From Roseobacter sp. SK209-2-6 (GTDB taxonomy: Bacteria > Pseudomonadota > Alphaproteobacteria > Rhodobacterales > Rhodobacteraceae), in NCBI RefSeq assembly GCF_000169455.1, contig NZ_AAYC01000005.1:186001-250000 (forward strand): a stretch of 64,000 nucleotides of DNA. Direction: 5' to 3'. Shown here in pieces: positions 18,064 to 26,056 of the stretch (position 1 is its first letter; each line of letters opens with the position of its first letter). The position numbers and the translations under genes are program-made. The notes under the pieces are model-generated. The model made no database searches. It was not told where the DNA came from and saw only the letters and a list, made by a program, of their open reading frames with translations.

Positions 18064-18477
18064 ATGTTCAAATACGTTCACCTTCCCGCTGACGTTCCAA
18101 TTTCCATCCCGACGGGAATGACGCGATTCAAGTGCTTAATATTGATCGAGCGGGAAATCAGTAACGACTACAGGAACGAAGTCAGCGCAGCTCTTGTAGC
18201 AGCTGGGTGTCTTTATGCTTTAGCATGGGGTCTTGATTGTTCCATATGGGACGATGCCGTCGATTGGGCGTTCCTTGAGCACTACGACTACGGAGAATAT
18301 CCTGAAGATAAATTTGTCATGACGACATGGCATGACAACGAAACGCTTGAGGAAACTGTGGATTTTGCGAAGCACTGCACGGAGTATTCCAATGTGAAAC
18401 TTGACGATATTTTGGTCCTAGATTTCTCCAAGCAAGAACGCAGCGATTTCATTCAGAAGCTCTACTCAGACAAGTAA
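18064..18477 (+). CDS. hypothetical protein, resembles DUF7684
   Basis: 137 residues from the ATG at 18064; a TTG seven codons earlier is possible. The core reads RFKCLILIEREISNDYRNEV, then LVAAGCLYALAWGLDCSIWDDAVD, then EDKFVMTTWHDNETLEETVDFAKHC. From memory this pattern matches the uncharacterised DUF7684 family. It is acidic with conserved Trp, Cys and His. It is isolated, with no operon partner, in a region richer in A and T than its neighbours, which suggests acquired DNA. No function can be assigned. Confidence 0.6.
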   Translation: MFKYVHLPADVPISIPTGMTRFKCLILIEREISNDYRNEVSAALVAAGCLYALAWGLDCSIWDDAVDWAFLEHYDYGEYPEDKFVMTTWHDNETLEETVDFAKHCTEYSNVKLDDILVLDFSKQERSDFIQKLYSDK

Positions 18478-19066
18478 AAGCCGCCATTCGTTGACATCGA
18501 AGCATTCGGCACTCTAGGGCTCTCTGCCTACTTGCGGCGATGCGGCAGCGAGGTTGCGGCGAAATCGCACCGGCTTTTGGCCACTAGATGACGCCAGCCA
18601 GCCAAAACTCGACATTCGCTCTAGGCACGGCCCACACTCCGCTGTAGGTCCTAAGATCCTGGGCTTCTTTCCCGAAAGCGGACGCTTGGTGCGTGATTTG
18701 GCATTCTTTGATACCGCAGACTGCAGCTGCGTCAGCAAAGCGCAGAAAGCTGACTTTGCAAACTCTGAACAACTACTCCAAGTCTGCCTTTCGACCGATC
18801 AATCAGATTGGTTGTTCTGAGCCCCTAGCCGCCACTTTTGGTGCAAACAGATGAAGCAGGTTGTGCCAGTAGTTTAAGCCCAGAGCGGACGGCCCAACCG
18901 GTGGAAACGGGCGCGCGAGATGACATTGGGGCAAGGTCATGCTTTAGGCTAGGCGAGCATTGGAAACACCCTCAACAAGGCTTTGTAGAACCGTTCTTCT
19001 GGGACACAAATTTCCATTGGTAAATTCACCATTGACACAATCAAATTTGCACTCATACATAGCGCT
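18478..19066. other. intergenic region with no supported gene
   Basis: About 590 bases before the cobalamin riboswitch. Several short frames exist on both strands (for example 18514-18738, minus, and 18554-18820, plus), but they lack ribosome sites and are Arg/Ser/Cys-rich, as expected of non-coding DNA. The stretch 18700-18740 (GCAGACTGCAGCTGCGTCAGC) is locally palindromic. The promoter of the riboswitch operon must lie toward its right end. Confidence 0.4.
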
Positions 19067-19252
19067 GATGGTTTTTCCGGGGGACACTCCTGGAAAATGA
19101 AAAGGGAATACGGTGAGGTGTAGCCAACAGGCGCCAAATCCGTGACTGCCCCCGCAACTGTGAGCGGAGAGCATTGCTGCAACAAGCCACTGCCCCAAGG
19201 GGTGGGAAGGCGTAGCAAGGCATCGACCCGCGAGTCAGGAGACCTGCCATCT
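19067..19252 (+). ncRNA. cobalamin riboswitch
   Basis: The sequence has the conserved blocks of the B12 riboswitch in order. An upstream arm lies at 19069-19105. Next come the GGGAA / CGGTG / TAGCC-like segment at 19103-19124 and the B12 box with CCGTGACTGCCCCCGCAACTG at about 19139-19160. The CCACTG...GGGAAGGC arm lies at 19187-19212, and GACCCGCGAGTCAGGAGACCTGCC at 19225-19248. It sits 48 bases upstream of the first AUG of a BtuFCD-like transporter operon. Binding of adenosylcobalamin or a relative should repress the operon. Confidence 0.95.
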
Positions 19253-19296
19253 AGTAGTTCACCAACCCAGGACGGGGAGTCCTGAAGGAGGCTTAG

Positions 19297-19383
19297 ATGG
19301 CACAAAATTACTGTGTACACGGGACCGGTACCTTCTCACTTCGCGCGATTTTCTGCGAGGCGAGACATGACCAAGACCATTGA
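19297..19383 (+). CDS. possible 28-residue leader ORF behind the riboswitch
   Basis: An ATG at 19297 has the best ribosome site in the area (GAAGGAGG, 5-base spacing), 45 bases after the riboswitch. It opens a 28-codon frame ending at 19383 that overlaps the start of the DUF1636 gene at 19367 in another frame. The DUF1636 start itself has no good ribosome site, so translational coupling through this leader is plausible. It may alternatively be the remnant of a longer first gene. Low confidence as a functional peptide. Confidence 0.35.
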   Translation: MAQNYCVHGTGTFSLRAIFCEARHDQDH

Positions 19384-19723
19384 CCACTGCATACTGATTT
19401 GCGCGACCTGTAAAGGGACAGGCGATGCCAACAGAATGCGCGCAGCGTTGGCTGCCCGTGTTTCCAAACGGTTCGCTCTGCGCGCAGTTGAGTGTATGGC
19501 GGGCTGTGACAGGCCTATTTCTGTTGGCTTGCAAGGGCCAGGCAAGACACAATACCTCTTTGGTGAGATTGAAACTGAAGCCGATATCGAGGCGATTTCA
19601 GTTTTCGCACAGCAATATCTGACGAACGAAACCGGCTGGAGCAAAGCATCAGACCGGCCCAAGGAATTGCGCAACAAGACCCTGGCACGGCTTCCTGCCC
19701 CTCGGTCGGAGGGCAAGTTATGA
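19367..19723 (+). CDS. DUF1636 family metal-binding protein
   Basis: 118 residues from the ATG at 19367. Cysteines are paired as in thioredoxin-like [2Fe-2S] proteins: CILICATCKG near the N-terminus and VECMAGCDRP in the middle. DUF1636 proteins are described as predicted metal-binding proteins and are often found near cobalamin genes. Its stop overlaps the ATPase start (ATGA). Being first behind a B12 riboswitch suggests a part in corrinoid or cobalt handling; the exact role is unknown. Confidence 0.8.
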   Translation: MTKTIDHCILICATCKGTGDANRMRAALAARVSKRFALRAVECMAGCDRPISVGLQGPGKTQYLFGEIETEADIEAISVFAQQYLTNETGWSKASDRPKELRNKTLARLPAPRSEGKL

Positions 19724-20526
19724 CAGGGTCTTCCGCTTTTCTCAGCGTTCGTGATCTGGAGTATTTTGCTCTGAACGGCGATGCGCTCCTCTCCGGAGTA
19801 TCTTTTGATCTTGAGCGTGGCGCGATACTTGCCATTGCCGGGCCAAATGGGGCGGGCAAGTCTACCTTGTTGAACCTGCTTTCCGGCAGTGAACCGCTGA
19901 CACTTGGAGAGGTTCTGATAGGCGGTTCAAGCTTGAGCAAAATGAAAGCCGACGAGCGGGCGGGGATAGTTGCGCTGGTCAGCCAACAGAGTTCGCCGGA
20001 TGGGCGGTTGCGGCTTCAGGACTATGTTGCTCTGGGGCAATTGCCTATCGCGACACGCCGTTCAGCAGGTCAAAATGCCCAGGCGGTTCAGTCCATTCTG
20101 AATCTAACGGGCCTGTCAAAGTTGGCTCTAAAGCCCATGGCCCAGCTATCGGGGGGCGAGCGTCAACGTGCGCATATTGCCCGCGCCTTAGCCCAGGAGC
20201 CCGAGCTGCTGTTCCTGGATGAGCCCACAAATCATCTCGATCCGGACGCCAAAGGACGCATGCTCTCTCTGGTTGCTTCGCTGGGTATCACCATTGTTAT
20301 GGTCGTGCATGATCTGGTGATGATTCCGGAGTTTGCGACCCATGCGGCCTTGATGAAATCAACGCGGATTGTCGCCTTTGGCGCGGCCTCAGATGTGCTC
20401 ACGCCTGAAAATGTCCAGGCGACCTTTGGGGTCAGCTATCTGTGCCTGCCACATGAGGGCCGCATGATCCCAGCGCTTGATATTCGTAAAACCAATTTGC
20501 CAAATCTGAAGGAAAACGCGCAATGA
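19720..20526 (+). CDS. ABC transporter ATP-binding protein, BtuD/FecE-like
   Basis: 268 residues. Walker A is GPNGAGKST, the signature is LSGGERQRAHIARAL and Walker B is LLFLDEPTNHLDP. This is the FecCD-class ATPase that powers import of iron chelates, haem or cobalamin. The riboswitch upstream points to cobalamin. ATGA overlaps join it to the genes on both sides (19720-19723 and 20523-20526). Confidence 0.9.
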   Translation: MTGSSAFLSVRDLEYFALNGDALLSGVSFDLERGAILAIAGPNGAGKSTLLNLLSGSEPLTLGEVLIGGSSLSKMKADERAGIVALVSQQSSPDGRLRLQDYVALGQLPIATRRSAGQNAQAVQSILNLTGLSKLALKPMAQLSGGERQRAHIARALAQEPELLFLDEPTNHLDPDAKGRMLSLVASLGITIVMVVHDLVMIPEFATHAALMKSTRIVAFGAASDVLTPENVQATFGVSYLCLPHEGRMIPALDIRKTNLPNLKENAQ

Positions 20527-21470
20527 AAACTCTATGGTCTGCAGCCCTTCTTATGGGGGTTGCCAGTGGCGCCGCCGCCTATGAGGTCACCGTCGACAAC
20601 TGCGGCAAACCGCTCGTCTTTGACACGACACCTGAGCGGTTGGTGGTGCATGACATCAATATGTCGGAGATGGCTTTTGCTCTTGGCCTGCAGGACAAGA
20701 TGGTTGGCGTCACCGGGATCACCGGATGGTACAAGACGAGCCCTGACTTTGACAAAGCCCGCGGTAACCTTCCCGAGCTAGCGCCCAAGTACCCCACAGT
20801 GGAGAACCTGATTTCTGCTTCCACCGATCTGTTCTTTGCTGGATGGTACTATGGGATGAAGCCGGGCGGTGATGTAACTCCAGACACGCTGGCACCTTTT
20901 GGGATCAAGACCTTGGTCCTGACAGAAAGCTGCGTTCACCTGGATAAGGATCGCCCCAAAGCCAGCATGGACCTGTTGTTTGATGACGTCTTGCGTCTTG
21001 GCCAGGTTATGCAAGTGGAAGCCAAGGCTGAATCCCTAGTTGCAGGCTGGAGGCAGCAATTGTCCGCGATCGAAGCCAAAACCGCTGAACAACCCAAGCC
21101 GCGTGTGTTCCTTTTGGATGGCCCTGCTGACGCGCCCTTCACTGCGGGAAAGTTCGCTATTCCCGACGCTATGATCACTGCCGCAGGCGGCACCAGTGTG
21201 ACCCATGATTTGGACACCAGCTGGGGGCGGACCTCTTGGGAGGCCGTCGCCGCGGCAAACCCAGAGTTCCTGGTACTGCTGGACTATCAGAATGGAAACG
21301 GTGCCGAAGAGACCTTTAAGTTCCTGCAAGAGCACCCGGTCATGGCACATGTTGATGCGGTCAAGAACGCCCGTTGGGTGGGGCTTCGCTACGAAGAACT
21401 GACGCCTGGACCCGCCAATATCGCAGCCATCGAGAAAATGGCTGAGGCCATGCACCCGGGCCTTAACTGA
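20523..21470 (+). CDS. ABC transporter substrate-binding protein, BtuF-like
   Basis: 315 residues with a signal peptide (AALLMGVASGAAA, mature from about YEVTVDNCGK) and the class III binding-protein fold: ERLVVHDINMSEMAFALGL at the start and DTSWGRTSWEAVAAANPEFLVLLDY before the end. It captures the chelate in the periplasm for the permease encoded one base downstream. Cobalamin or a cobalamin precursor is inferred from the riboswitch. Confidence 0.88.
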   Translation: MKTLWSAALLMGVASGAAAYEVTVDNCGKPLVFDTTPERLVVHDINMSEMAFALGLQDKMVGVTGITGWYKTSPDFDKARGNLPELAPKYPTVENLISASTDLFFAGWYYGMKPGGDVTPDTLAPFGIKTLVLTESCVHLDKDRPKASMDLLFDDVLRLGQVMQVEAKAESLVAGWRQQLSAIEAKTAEQPKPRVFLLDGPADAPFTAGKFAIPDAMITAAGGTSVTHDLDTSWGRTSWEAVAAANPEFLVLLDYQNGNGAEETFKFLQEHPVMAHVDAVKNARWVGLRYEELTPGPANIAAIEKMAEAMHPGLN

Positions 21471-21471
21471 T

Positions 21472-22485
21472 ATGGGCCGATTTGGCCTATCGCTACTCTT
21501 GGGGGCGGCCGCTTTGGTCGCCCTTCTCTTGCTGTCCGTTCTCTACGGATCAACAGACGTACCAGTGTCAGAGGTTCTCACCGCTATTTCATATGGGTTC
21601 GGGTTCAACAATGTAGACCCGGAACCGATCCATCGGATCATCTTTGATCTGCGTCTGCCGCGCGCCCTTTTTGCAACCCTGATCGGCGCCGGATTGGGGT
21701 TAGTTGGCGTGGTGTTGCAAACCACCACCCGCAACGATCTGGCAGATCCGTTTTTGTTTGGTCTTTCCTCAGGGGCTGCTGCCGGGGCAGTGTTCGTCAT
21801 CACCGTGACCGGCGACATCTTGGGTATCTGGACCCTCCCGATTGCGGCCTTTGGCGGCGGATTGATCGCCTCAGGCATTGTGTTACTTCTTGTACGCTCC
21901 TTGCAGAGTAGCGCCCCAGAGAAGCTCATTCTGGCGGGGCTGGCCGTATCTTTTCTCTTTGCCGCCATAACCAACTATCTGATTTTCTCGGGTGACAACC
22001 GGGCTGCTCATTCAGTGATCTTTTGGATGCTGGGCGGGTTGGGACTGGCCCGCTGGGAAACGCTGCCTCTGGTCGGCTCAGGCCTTGCTTTGATCGCCAG
22101 CTATTCCCTATGGCGTGCCCGCTGGTTGGATGCTTTGTTGACTGGAGACACAACCGCCGCCAGCCTCGGTGTGCCAGTTGGAGCGCTGCGGACCCGAATG
22201 TTCCTGATCAGCGCCCTTGCCACCGCCGCCTTTGTGTCAGTTGCTGGTGTCATTGGATTTGTCGGTCTCATGGTGCCACATATTGCTCGCGGGCTAGCCG
22301 GCCCAATGCACCGGAAACTCCTGCCAATGGCAGCCATCATAGGCGCAGTTCTTCTCACTGCATCGGATATCGCATCGCGGGTTCTTCTTGCGCCACAAGA
22401 GCTCCCAGTGGGAATTGTGACGACCGCAGTTGGGTCAGTGTTTGTGTTTCTCTTGCTTTTAGGAACCAAGGGAAAGTCGTGCTGA
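21472..22485 (+). CDS. FecCD-family ABC transporter permease, BtuC-like
   Basis: 337 residues, about nine or ten membrane helices. Family motifs include LRLPRALFATLIGAGLGLVGVVLQTTTRNDLADPFLFGLSSGA and the cytosolic coupling loop in VAGVIGFVGLMVPHIAR. Last gene of the riboswitch operon. No TonB-dependent outer-membrane receptor gene is present in the operon, so outer-membrane passage must use a protein encoded elsewhere. Confidence 0.92.
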   Translation: MGRFGLSLLLGAAALVALLLLSVLYGSTDVPVSEVLTAISYGFGFNNVDPEPIHRIIFDLRLPRALFATLIGAGLGLVGVVLQTTTRNDLADPFLFGLSSGAAAGAVFVITVTGDILGIWTLPIAAFGGGLIASGIVLLLVRSLQSSAPEKLILAGLAVSFLFAAITNYLIFSGDNRAAHSVIFWMLGGLGLARWETLPLVGSGLALIASYSLWRARWLDALLTGDTTAASLGVPVGALRTRMFLISALATAAFVSVAGVIGFVGLMVPHIARGLAGPMHRKLLPMAAIIGAVLLTASDIASRVLLAPQELPVGIVTTAVGSVFVFLLLLGTKGKSC

Positions 22486-22798
22486 CCAACCGCTTTTGAG
22501 GAAGCTCTCAAATGTAGGCCCCCAAAAGGTACTCTCAGGAGGCCGTCCTAGTTTGGAAAATGGTGCTATCTTGGGCATAGCTGGCACAATTTCTTGCTCG
22601 GACTACAGCTGCAATGAAGGTCAACTTAGCGACACTAGGATCAGTATCGCGCGACATTGCAATGTCGGCTTCTAGAGTATGCAGTTTTAGAGCAATCACT
22701 GCATGTGGCTGAGGGTGTGTGGAAGCTCATTTGGCATTTCAGTTTTCAGGGTTTTCTGCCGGTTTCATTTGGGTTGTCCAGTTTCCGGGCCAACTAGG
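22486..22798. other. intergenic region, nothing recognised
   Basis: About 310 bases after the transporter operon. No gene, no terminator with a T tract and no mobile-element ends were found. It leads into a truncated LysR coding fragment, so it probably contains deletion debris. Confidence 0.4.
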
Positions 22799-23026
22799 GG
22801 CGCATTGCGCTATGACACCTTCGCCTCGGCCCTCTCTGCGGCCCGCGCGGGACTGGGCATCTTGCTGGGCTCGCTACCTCTCTGTCAGGCCGATCTGGAA
22901 AGTGGTGCATTGATCCAGATGAGCACAGAGGTGATGCCACATCATGAAAGCTATTGGCTGCTGGCCTCCAAAGAGCGCATTTCCCGGCAGCGATGGGAAG
23001 TGCTGCGAGAAACCATGGCGAGATAA
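22799..23026 (+). pseudogene. C-terminal fragment of a LysR-type regulator
   Basis: About 75 codons match the end of a GcvA-type LysR ligand domain: LRYDTFASALSAARAGLGIL, then LPLCQADLESGALIQ, then SYWLLASKERISRQRWEVL. No helix-turn-helix or first half of the ligand domain exists upstream in any frame, and the in-frame ATG/GTG at 22703 encodes unrelated sequence. This is a truncated remnant of a regulator gene. Confidence 0.7.
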
Positions 23027-23070
23027 TCACGCAACTCAGGAAAACTGGGCAGAGCTTTGATCCATGCTAG

Positions 23071-23148
23071 GGCAGCGCCCGAGCCTGGGTGGGTGCGCAA
23101 GCGCCCTCCCGTGGGGAGGGTCGGGCGCTGCCAAAGCGGAGCTTTGGC
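23071..23148. repeat. GC-rich hairpin repeat, copy A
   Basis: A perfect 12-base inverted repeat (GGCAGCGCCCGA at 23071-23082, TCGGGCGCTGCC at 23121-23132) encloses an inner perfect hairpin CCCTCCC-GTG-GGGAGGG. It is followed by AAAGC-GGA-GCTTT. The inner GGGTGCGCAAGCGCCC block resembles copies near 33081 and 48514, so this is a dispersed intergenic repeat. Confidence 0.7.
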
Positions 23149-23271
23149 AATTGGCGAAACGTTTAGTATCCAGCGCCCTTTCAAAGCTCCCTCCGCGGGC
23201 AAACCCACCGTCAAATTACGGTGTCCTGACAACTGCTTTGCATAGAAAATGTCGTGTGATAGCTATTTGCT

Positions 23272-23607
23272 ATGTCAAAGGTAGTTCCCCTCAGCGACGA
23301 AACCGCGCTCGAGTTTGTCGAACGAGCAGACGTTTTGAAGGTTTCTGATGAAGCAATCAACGAAGTTCTGCGGCAACATTTTGACTTCGCAAGTGACGAA
23401 GAGATCAAAAAGCTGAAACTACAGTCTAAACCCTTTTGGGTTCAGTTTTATCAGCATCGTGTTCAAGAATTACTTCAAAGAGGCGGATCGCGATTTGCTG
23501 CAATTAGGTTTGTCCAGAGAAAGAACGAAAGCGCAGAGGAACGTAGAAAGCTCTCTGAAACTGAAATTGAAAGACTAGTTGACTCGGTTGGTAAGTGGTC
23601 CCGCTAA
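23272..23607 (+). CDS. hypothetical protein
   Basis: 111 residues, highly charged and helical in appearance (EAINEVLRQHFDFASDEEIKKLKLQSKPFWVQFYQHRVQELLQRGG), rich in Lys and Glu with no Cys, signal peptide or membrane segment. I do not recognise a family. Codon use is more A/T-rich than in the flanking operons. It stands alone between a hairpin repeat and the convergent TetR gene. It may be a recently acquired orphan gene. Confidence 0.55.
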   Translation: MSKVVPLSDETALEFVERADVLKVSDEAINEVLRQHFDFASDEEIKKLKLQSKPFWVQFYQHRVQELLQRGGSRFAAIRFVQRKNESAEERRKLSETEIERLVDSVGKWSR

Positions 23608-23679
23608 AGAAACTATTTCAGAGCGCACTTTCGATCAAAGCGCAGCATCCCATAAACTGGGCTCAAAGCAGACGCTACT

Positions 23680-24276
23680 CTACAGCCCCCGCACCCCGTT
23701 CAGGGTCAGGTTGGCGACCAGCTCGGCATAATCCTCGCGTGCCTTAGGGCCTGCGCCAGAGTTCCACATATAATACCAGTTCAGCATGCCAAAGACCGAC
23801 ATGGTGGCAGAGCGCAGTTTCTCCGCATCATTCGCAAACACCTCTGGCGCGACAGACTGTAGGGTATTGCTGAGAAACTGCACCATCTCGCGCTGGTATC
23901 CGCGCAGGAGCTTTTGCTGATCCTCCGGCAACGCCCCCATAGAACCCGACTGCACCTTGTGCTCATAATCGGCCCCCTGATAGGCGAGCAGGATCTCTGC
24001 CACCACCTGGCGCAGCGCCTCATCTGGGGCAAGCTGGGCGACTTCGACACCGCAGACGCGGTCACGCAGGTCAGAGAGGTAGGTATCAAGGAGGCCGAAA
24101 AGCACAGCATCCTTGCTCCCATAATAGTGGTAGATATTGGCCTTCGAGATCCCGCACTCGCGCGCCAGTTGGGTCATCGAAGCCCGATCATAACCGGCCT
24201 CGGCAAAGACCTTGGCAGCAGACTTCAGGATCTGCTGCCGCTTCTCGTCGTGATCTTTTGCAATGGTGCGGGCCAT
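23680..24276 (-). CDS. TetR family regulator of the phenylacetate genes
   Basis: 198 residues. The TetR helix-turn-helix lies at about residues 10-60 (ILKSAAKVFAEAGYDRASMTQLARECGISKANIYHYYGSK). It ends the paaG-paaI-paaK-tetR operon, 8 bases after paaK. A TetR-style palindrome (ACCGAC-TG-GTCGGT) at 26941 in the paaG/paaZ divergent promoter is the obvious target. The effector would be phenylacetyl-CoA by analogy with PaaR proteins; that is inference. Confidence 0.85.
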   Translation of the reverse strand: MARTIAKDHDEKRQQILKSAAKVFAEAGYDRASMTQLARECGISKANIYHYYGSKDAVLFGLLDTYLSDLRDRVCGVEVAQLAPDEALRQVVAEILLAYQGADYEHKVQSGSMGALPEDQQKLLRGYQREMVQFLSNTLQSVAPEVFANDAEKLRSATMSVFGMLNWYYMWNSGAGPKAREDYAELVANLTLNGVRGL

Positions 24277-24284
24277 GAGGCGGG

Positions 24285-25595
24285 TTACTCCTTGCCGCGA
24301 TTGTCGACAACGCGCTTGGCCTTGCCCTGGCTGCGCTCGACCTCGCCCGGGTCCCCTACGATAATCTCGGTAGAGACGCCAACCATATCCTTGATCCGCT
24401 TGGTCAGCATCCGCGCCGCGGCGGTCTTGCTCAGCTCATCGGTGGCGCCGGGTTCGGCCTCGACAAAGACCCGCATCGCATCCATGCGGCCGGATTTATA
24501 GAGCTCGATCTGGTAGTATGGCGCCAAGCCGCCAGTGGCCAGGAGCTGCTCTTCGATCTGGCTGGGGAAGACATTGACCCCGCGCAGGATCATCATGTCG
24601 TCGCTGCGCCCGGTGATCTTCTCCATCCGCCGCATCGAGCGTGCGGTACCGGGCAAAAGCCGGGTCAGGTCGCGGGTGCGGTAACGCACCATCGGCAGTC
24701 CCTCTTTGGTCAGCGTGGTGAAGACCAGCTCGCCCAACTCGCCATCCGGCAACACCTCGCCCGTCTGCGGATCGATGATTTCGGGCAGGAAGTGATCTTC
24801 CCAGATCACCGGACCATCCTTGGTCTCGACGCATTCATTGGCAACACCGGGCCCCATGATTTCACTAAGGCCATAGATATCGACCGCATGCATATCAAAA
24901 GCCTGTTCGACCTCGCGGCGCATGGCGTCTGTCCAGGGCTCAGCCCCAAAAACGCCGACCTTCAGCGAGCTGTCGCGCGGATCCAAGCCTGCGCGGTGGA
25001 ACTGCTCCAGGATATTCAGCATGTAAGAAGGCGTCACCATGATGCCATCGGGCTGGAAATCACTGATCAGGCTTACCTGTTTTTCGGTCTGGCCGCCGGA
25101 CATCGGCACCACTGTAGCGCCGAGGCGCTCGATCCCGTAGTGCGCACCCAGCCCGCCGGTGAAAAGCCCATAGCCATAGGCATTGTGCACCATGTCGCCC
25201 TTGCGCAGGCCCGAGGCCCGCAGGGAGCGCGCCACCAGATCGGCCCAGTTGGAAATGTCATTGGCGGTATAGCCAACCACGGTGGGCTTGCCGGTGGTGC
25301 CAGAGGAGGCATGCAGGCGGATGATCTCTGAGCGCGGCACCGCAAAGAGCCCGAATGGGTAGTTGTCTCGCAGGTCGTTCTTATAGGTGAAGGGGAACTT
25401 CGCCAGATCCTTCAGTTCTTGCAGGTCCTCCGGATGCACGCCAGCGGCTTCAAACCGCTCCTTGTACATCGGCACATTGTCATAGGCATGGCGCAGCGAC
25501 CATTTCAGCCGCTCCAGCTGCAGTGCGCGGATTTCGTCGATCGAGGCGATTTCGACCGGGTCGAGTTCATTTCTATTCGGGCTCAGATCTTCCAT
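24285..25595 (-). CDS. paaK: phenylacetate--CoA ligase
   Basis: 436 residues, the normal PaaK length. The AMP-forming motif SSGTTGKPTVVGYT is at about residues 97-110 and the C-terminal domain has GRSDDMMILRGVNVFPSQIEE, with a late Lys in the SQGKAKRVVDNR block. It activates phenylacetate with ATP and CoA, the first step of aerobic hybrid phenylacetate degradation. It is cotranscribed with paaG and paaI upstream. The paaABCDE epoxidase genes are not in this window. Confidence 0.95.
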   Translation of the reverse strand: MEDLSPNRNELDPVEIASIDEIRALQLERLKWSLRHAYDNVPMYKERFEAAGVHPEDLQELKDLAKFPFTYKNDLRDNYPFGLFAVPRSEIIRLHASSGTTGKPTVVGYTANDISNWADLVARSLRASGLRKGDMVHNAYGYGLFTGGLGAHYGIERLGATVVPMSGGQTEKQVSLISDFQPDGIMVTPSYMLNILEQFHRAGLDPRDSSLKVGVFGAEPWTDAMRREVEQAFDMHAVDIYGLSEIMGPGVANECVETKDGPVIWEDHFLPEIIDPQTGEVLPDGELGELVFTTLTKEGLPMVRYRTRDLTRLLPGTARSMRRMEKITGRSDDMMILRGVNVFPSQIEEQLLATGGLAPYYQIELYKSGRMDAMRVFVEAEPGATDELSKTAAARMLTKRIKDMVGVSTEIIVGDPGEVERSQGKAKRVVDNRGKE

Positions 25596-25624
25596 AATTT
25601 CCTCCCACGCCAGCTTTCTGGCGT

Positions 25625-26056
25625 CTATTCCTCAAACAATTGACCTTTGATCGCACGGGAAAGGCCACGAAAGGCTGCAATCATCTGGCCTGTCTGGTTC
25701 TCAACCGTGACATCGTAGATGCCGCTGCGCCCGGTCAGAGAGACCTCCTCAGCCTTCGCGATCAGCCTATCGCCCAGGCGTCCCGGCGCGGTGAAGGTGA
25801 TGCTGTTGCTCTGGGCCACGGTGGATTGGTTGCGGCTGTTGCAGGCAAAGGCAAAGCAGCTGTCCGCCAGCATGAAGGTCACCCCACCGTGGCAAATGCC
25901 ATGGCCGTTGCAGTGATGGTCTTCAACCGTCAACTCGATGCGCGCGCGCCCCTCGTCCACCTCGATGAGCTCCATGCCCGCCCATTTGGAGGCCTTGTCG
26001 CTGGCCCACATCGAGGCCGCTGCTTTTTCGGCGCGTTCCCTTGGGGTCACGGTCAA
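25625..26056 (-). CDS. paaI: hydroxyphenylacetyl-CoA thioesterase
   Basis: 143 residues, hotdog fold, with the PaaI signature GHGICHGGVTFMLADSCFAFACNSRN. PaaI removes CoA from dead-end intermediates of the pathway. The frame can start at TTG 26056, overlapping the paaG stop, or at GTG 26050, which is better spaced from the AAAGGA ribosome site; I cannot decide between them. Placed between paaG and paaK. Confidence 0.92.
   Translation of the reverse strand: MTVTPRERAEKAAASMWASDKASKWAGMELIEVDEGRARIELTVEDHHCNGHGICHGGVTFMLADSCFAFACNSRNQSTVAQSNSITFTAPGRLGDRLIAKAEEVSLTGRSGIYDVTVENQTGQMIAAFRGLSRAIKGQLFEE

Noticed and set aside
18514-18820. short frames on both strands before the cobalamin riboswitch
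   Set aside because: Overlapping, without ribosome sites and of biased composition.
23071-23148. possible CRISPR or tandem-repeat unit
   Set aside because: The repeat is a single nested hairpin, not a series of equal direct repeats with spacers. No CRISPR array was seen in the window.
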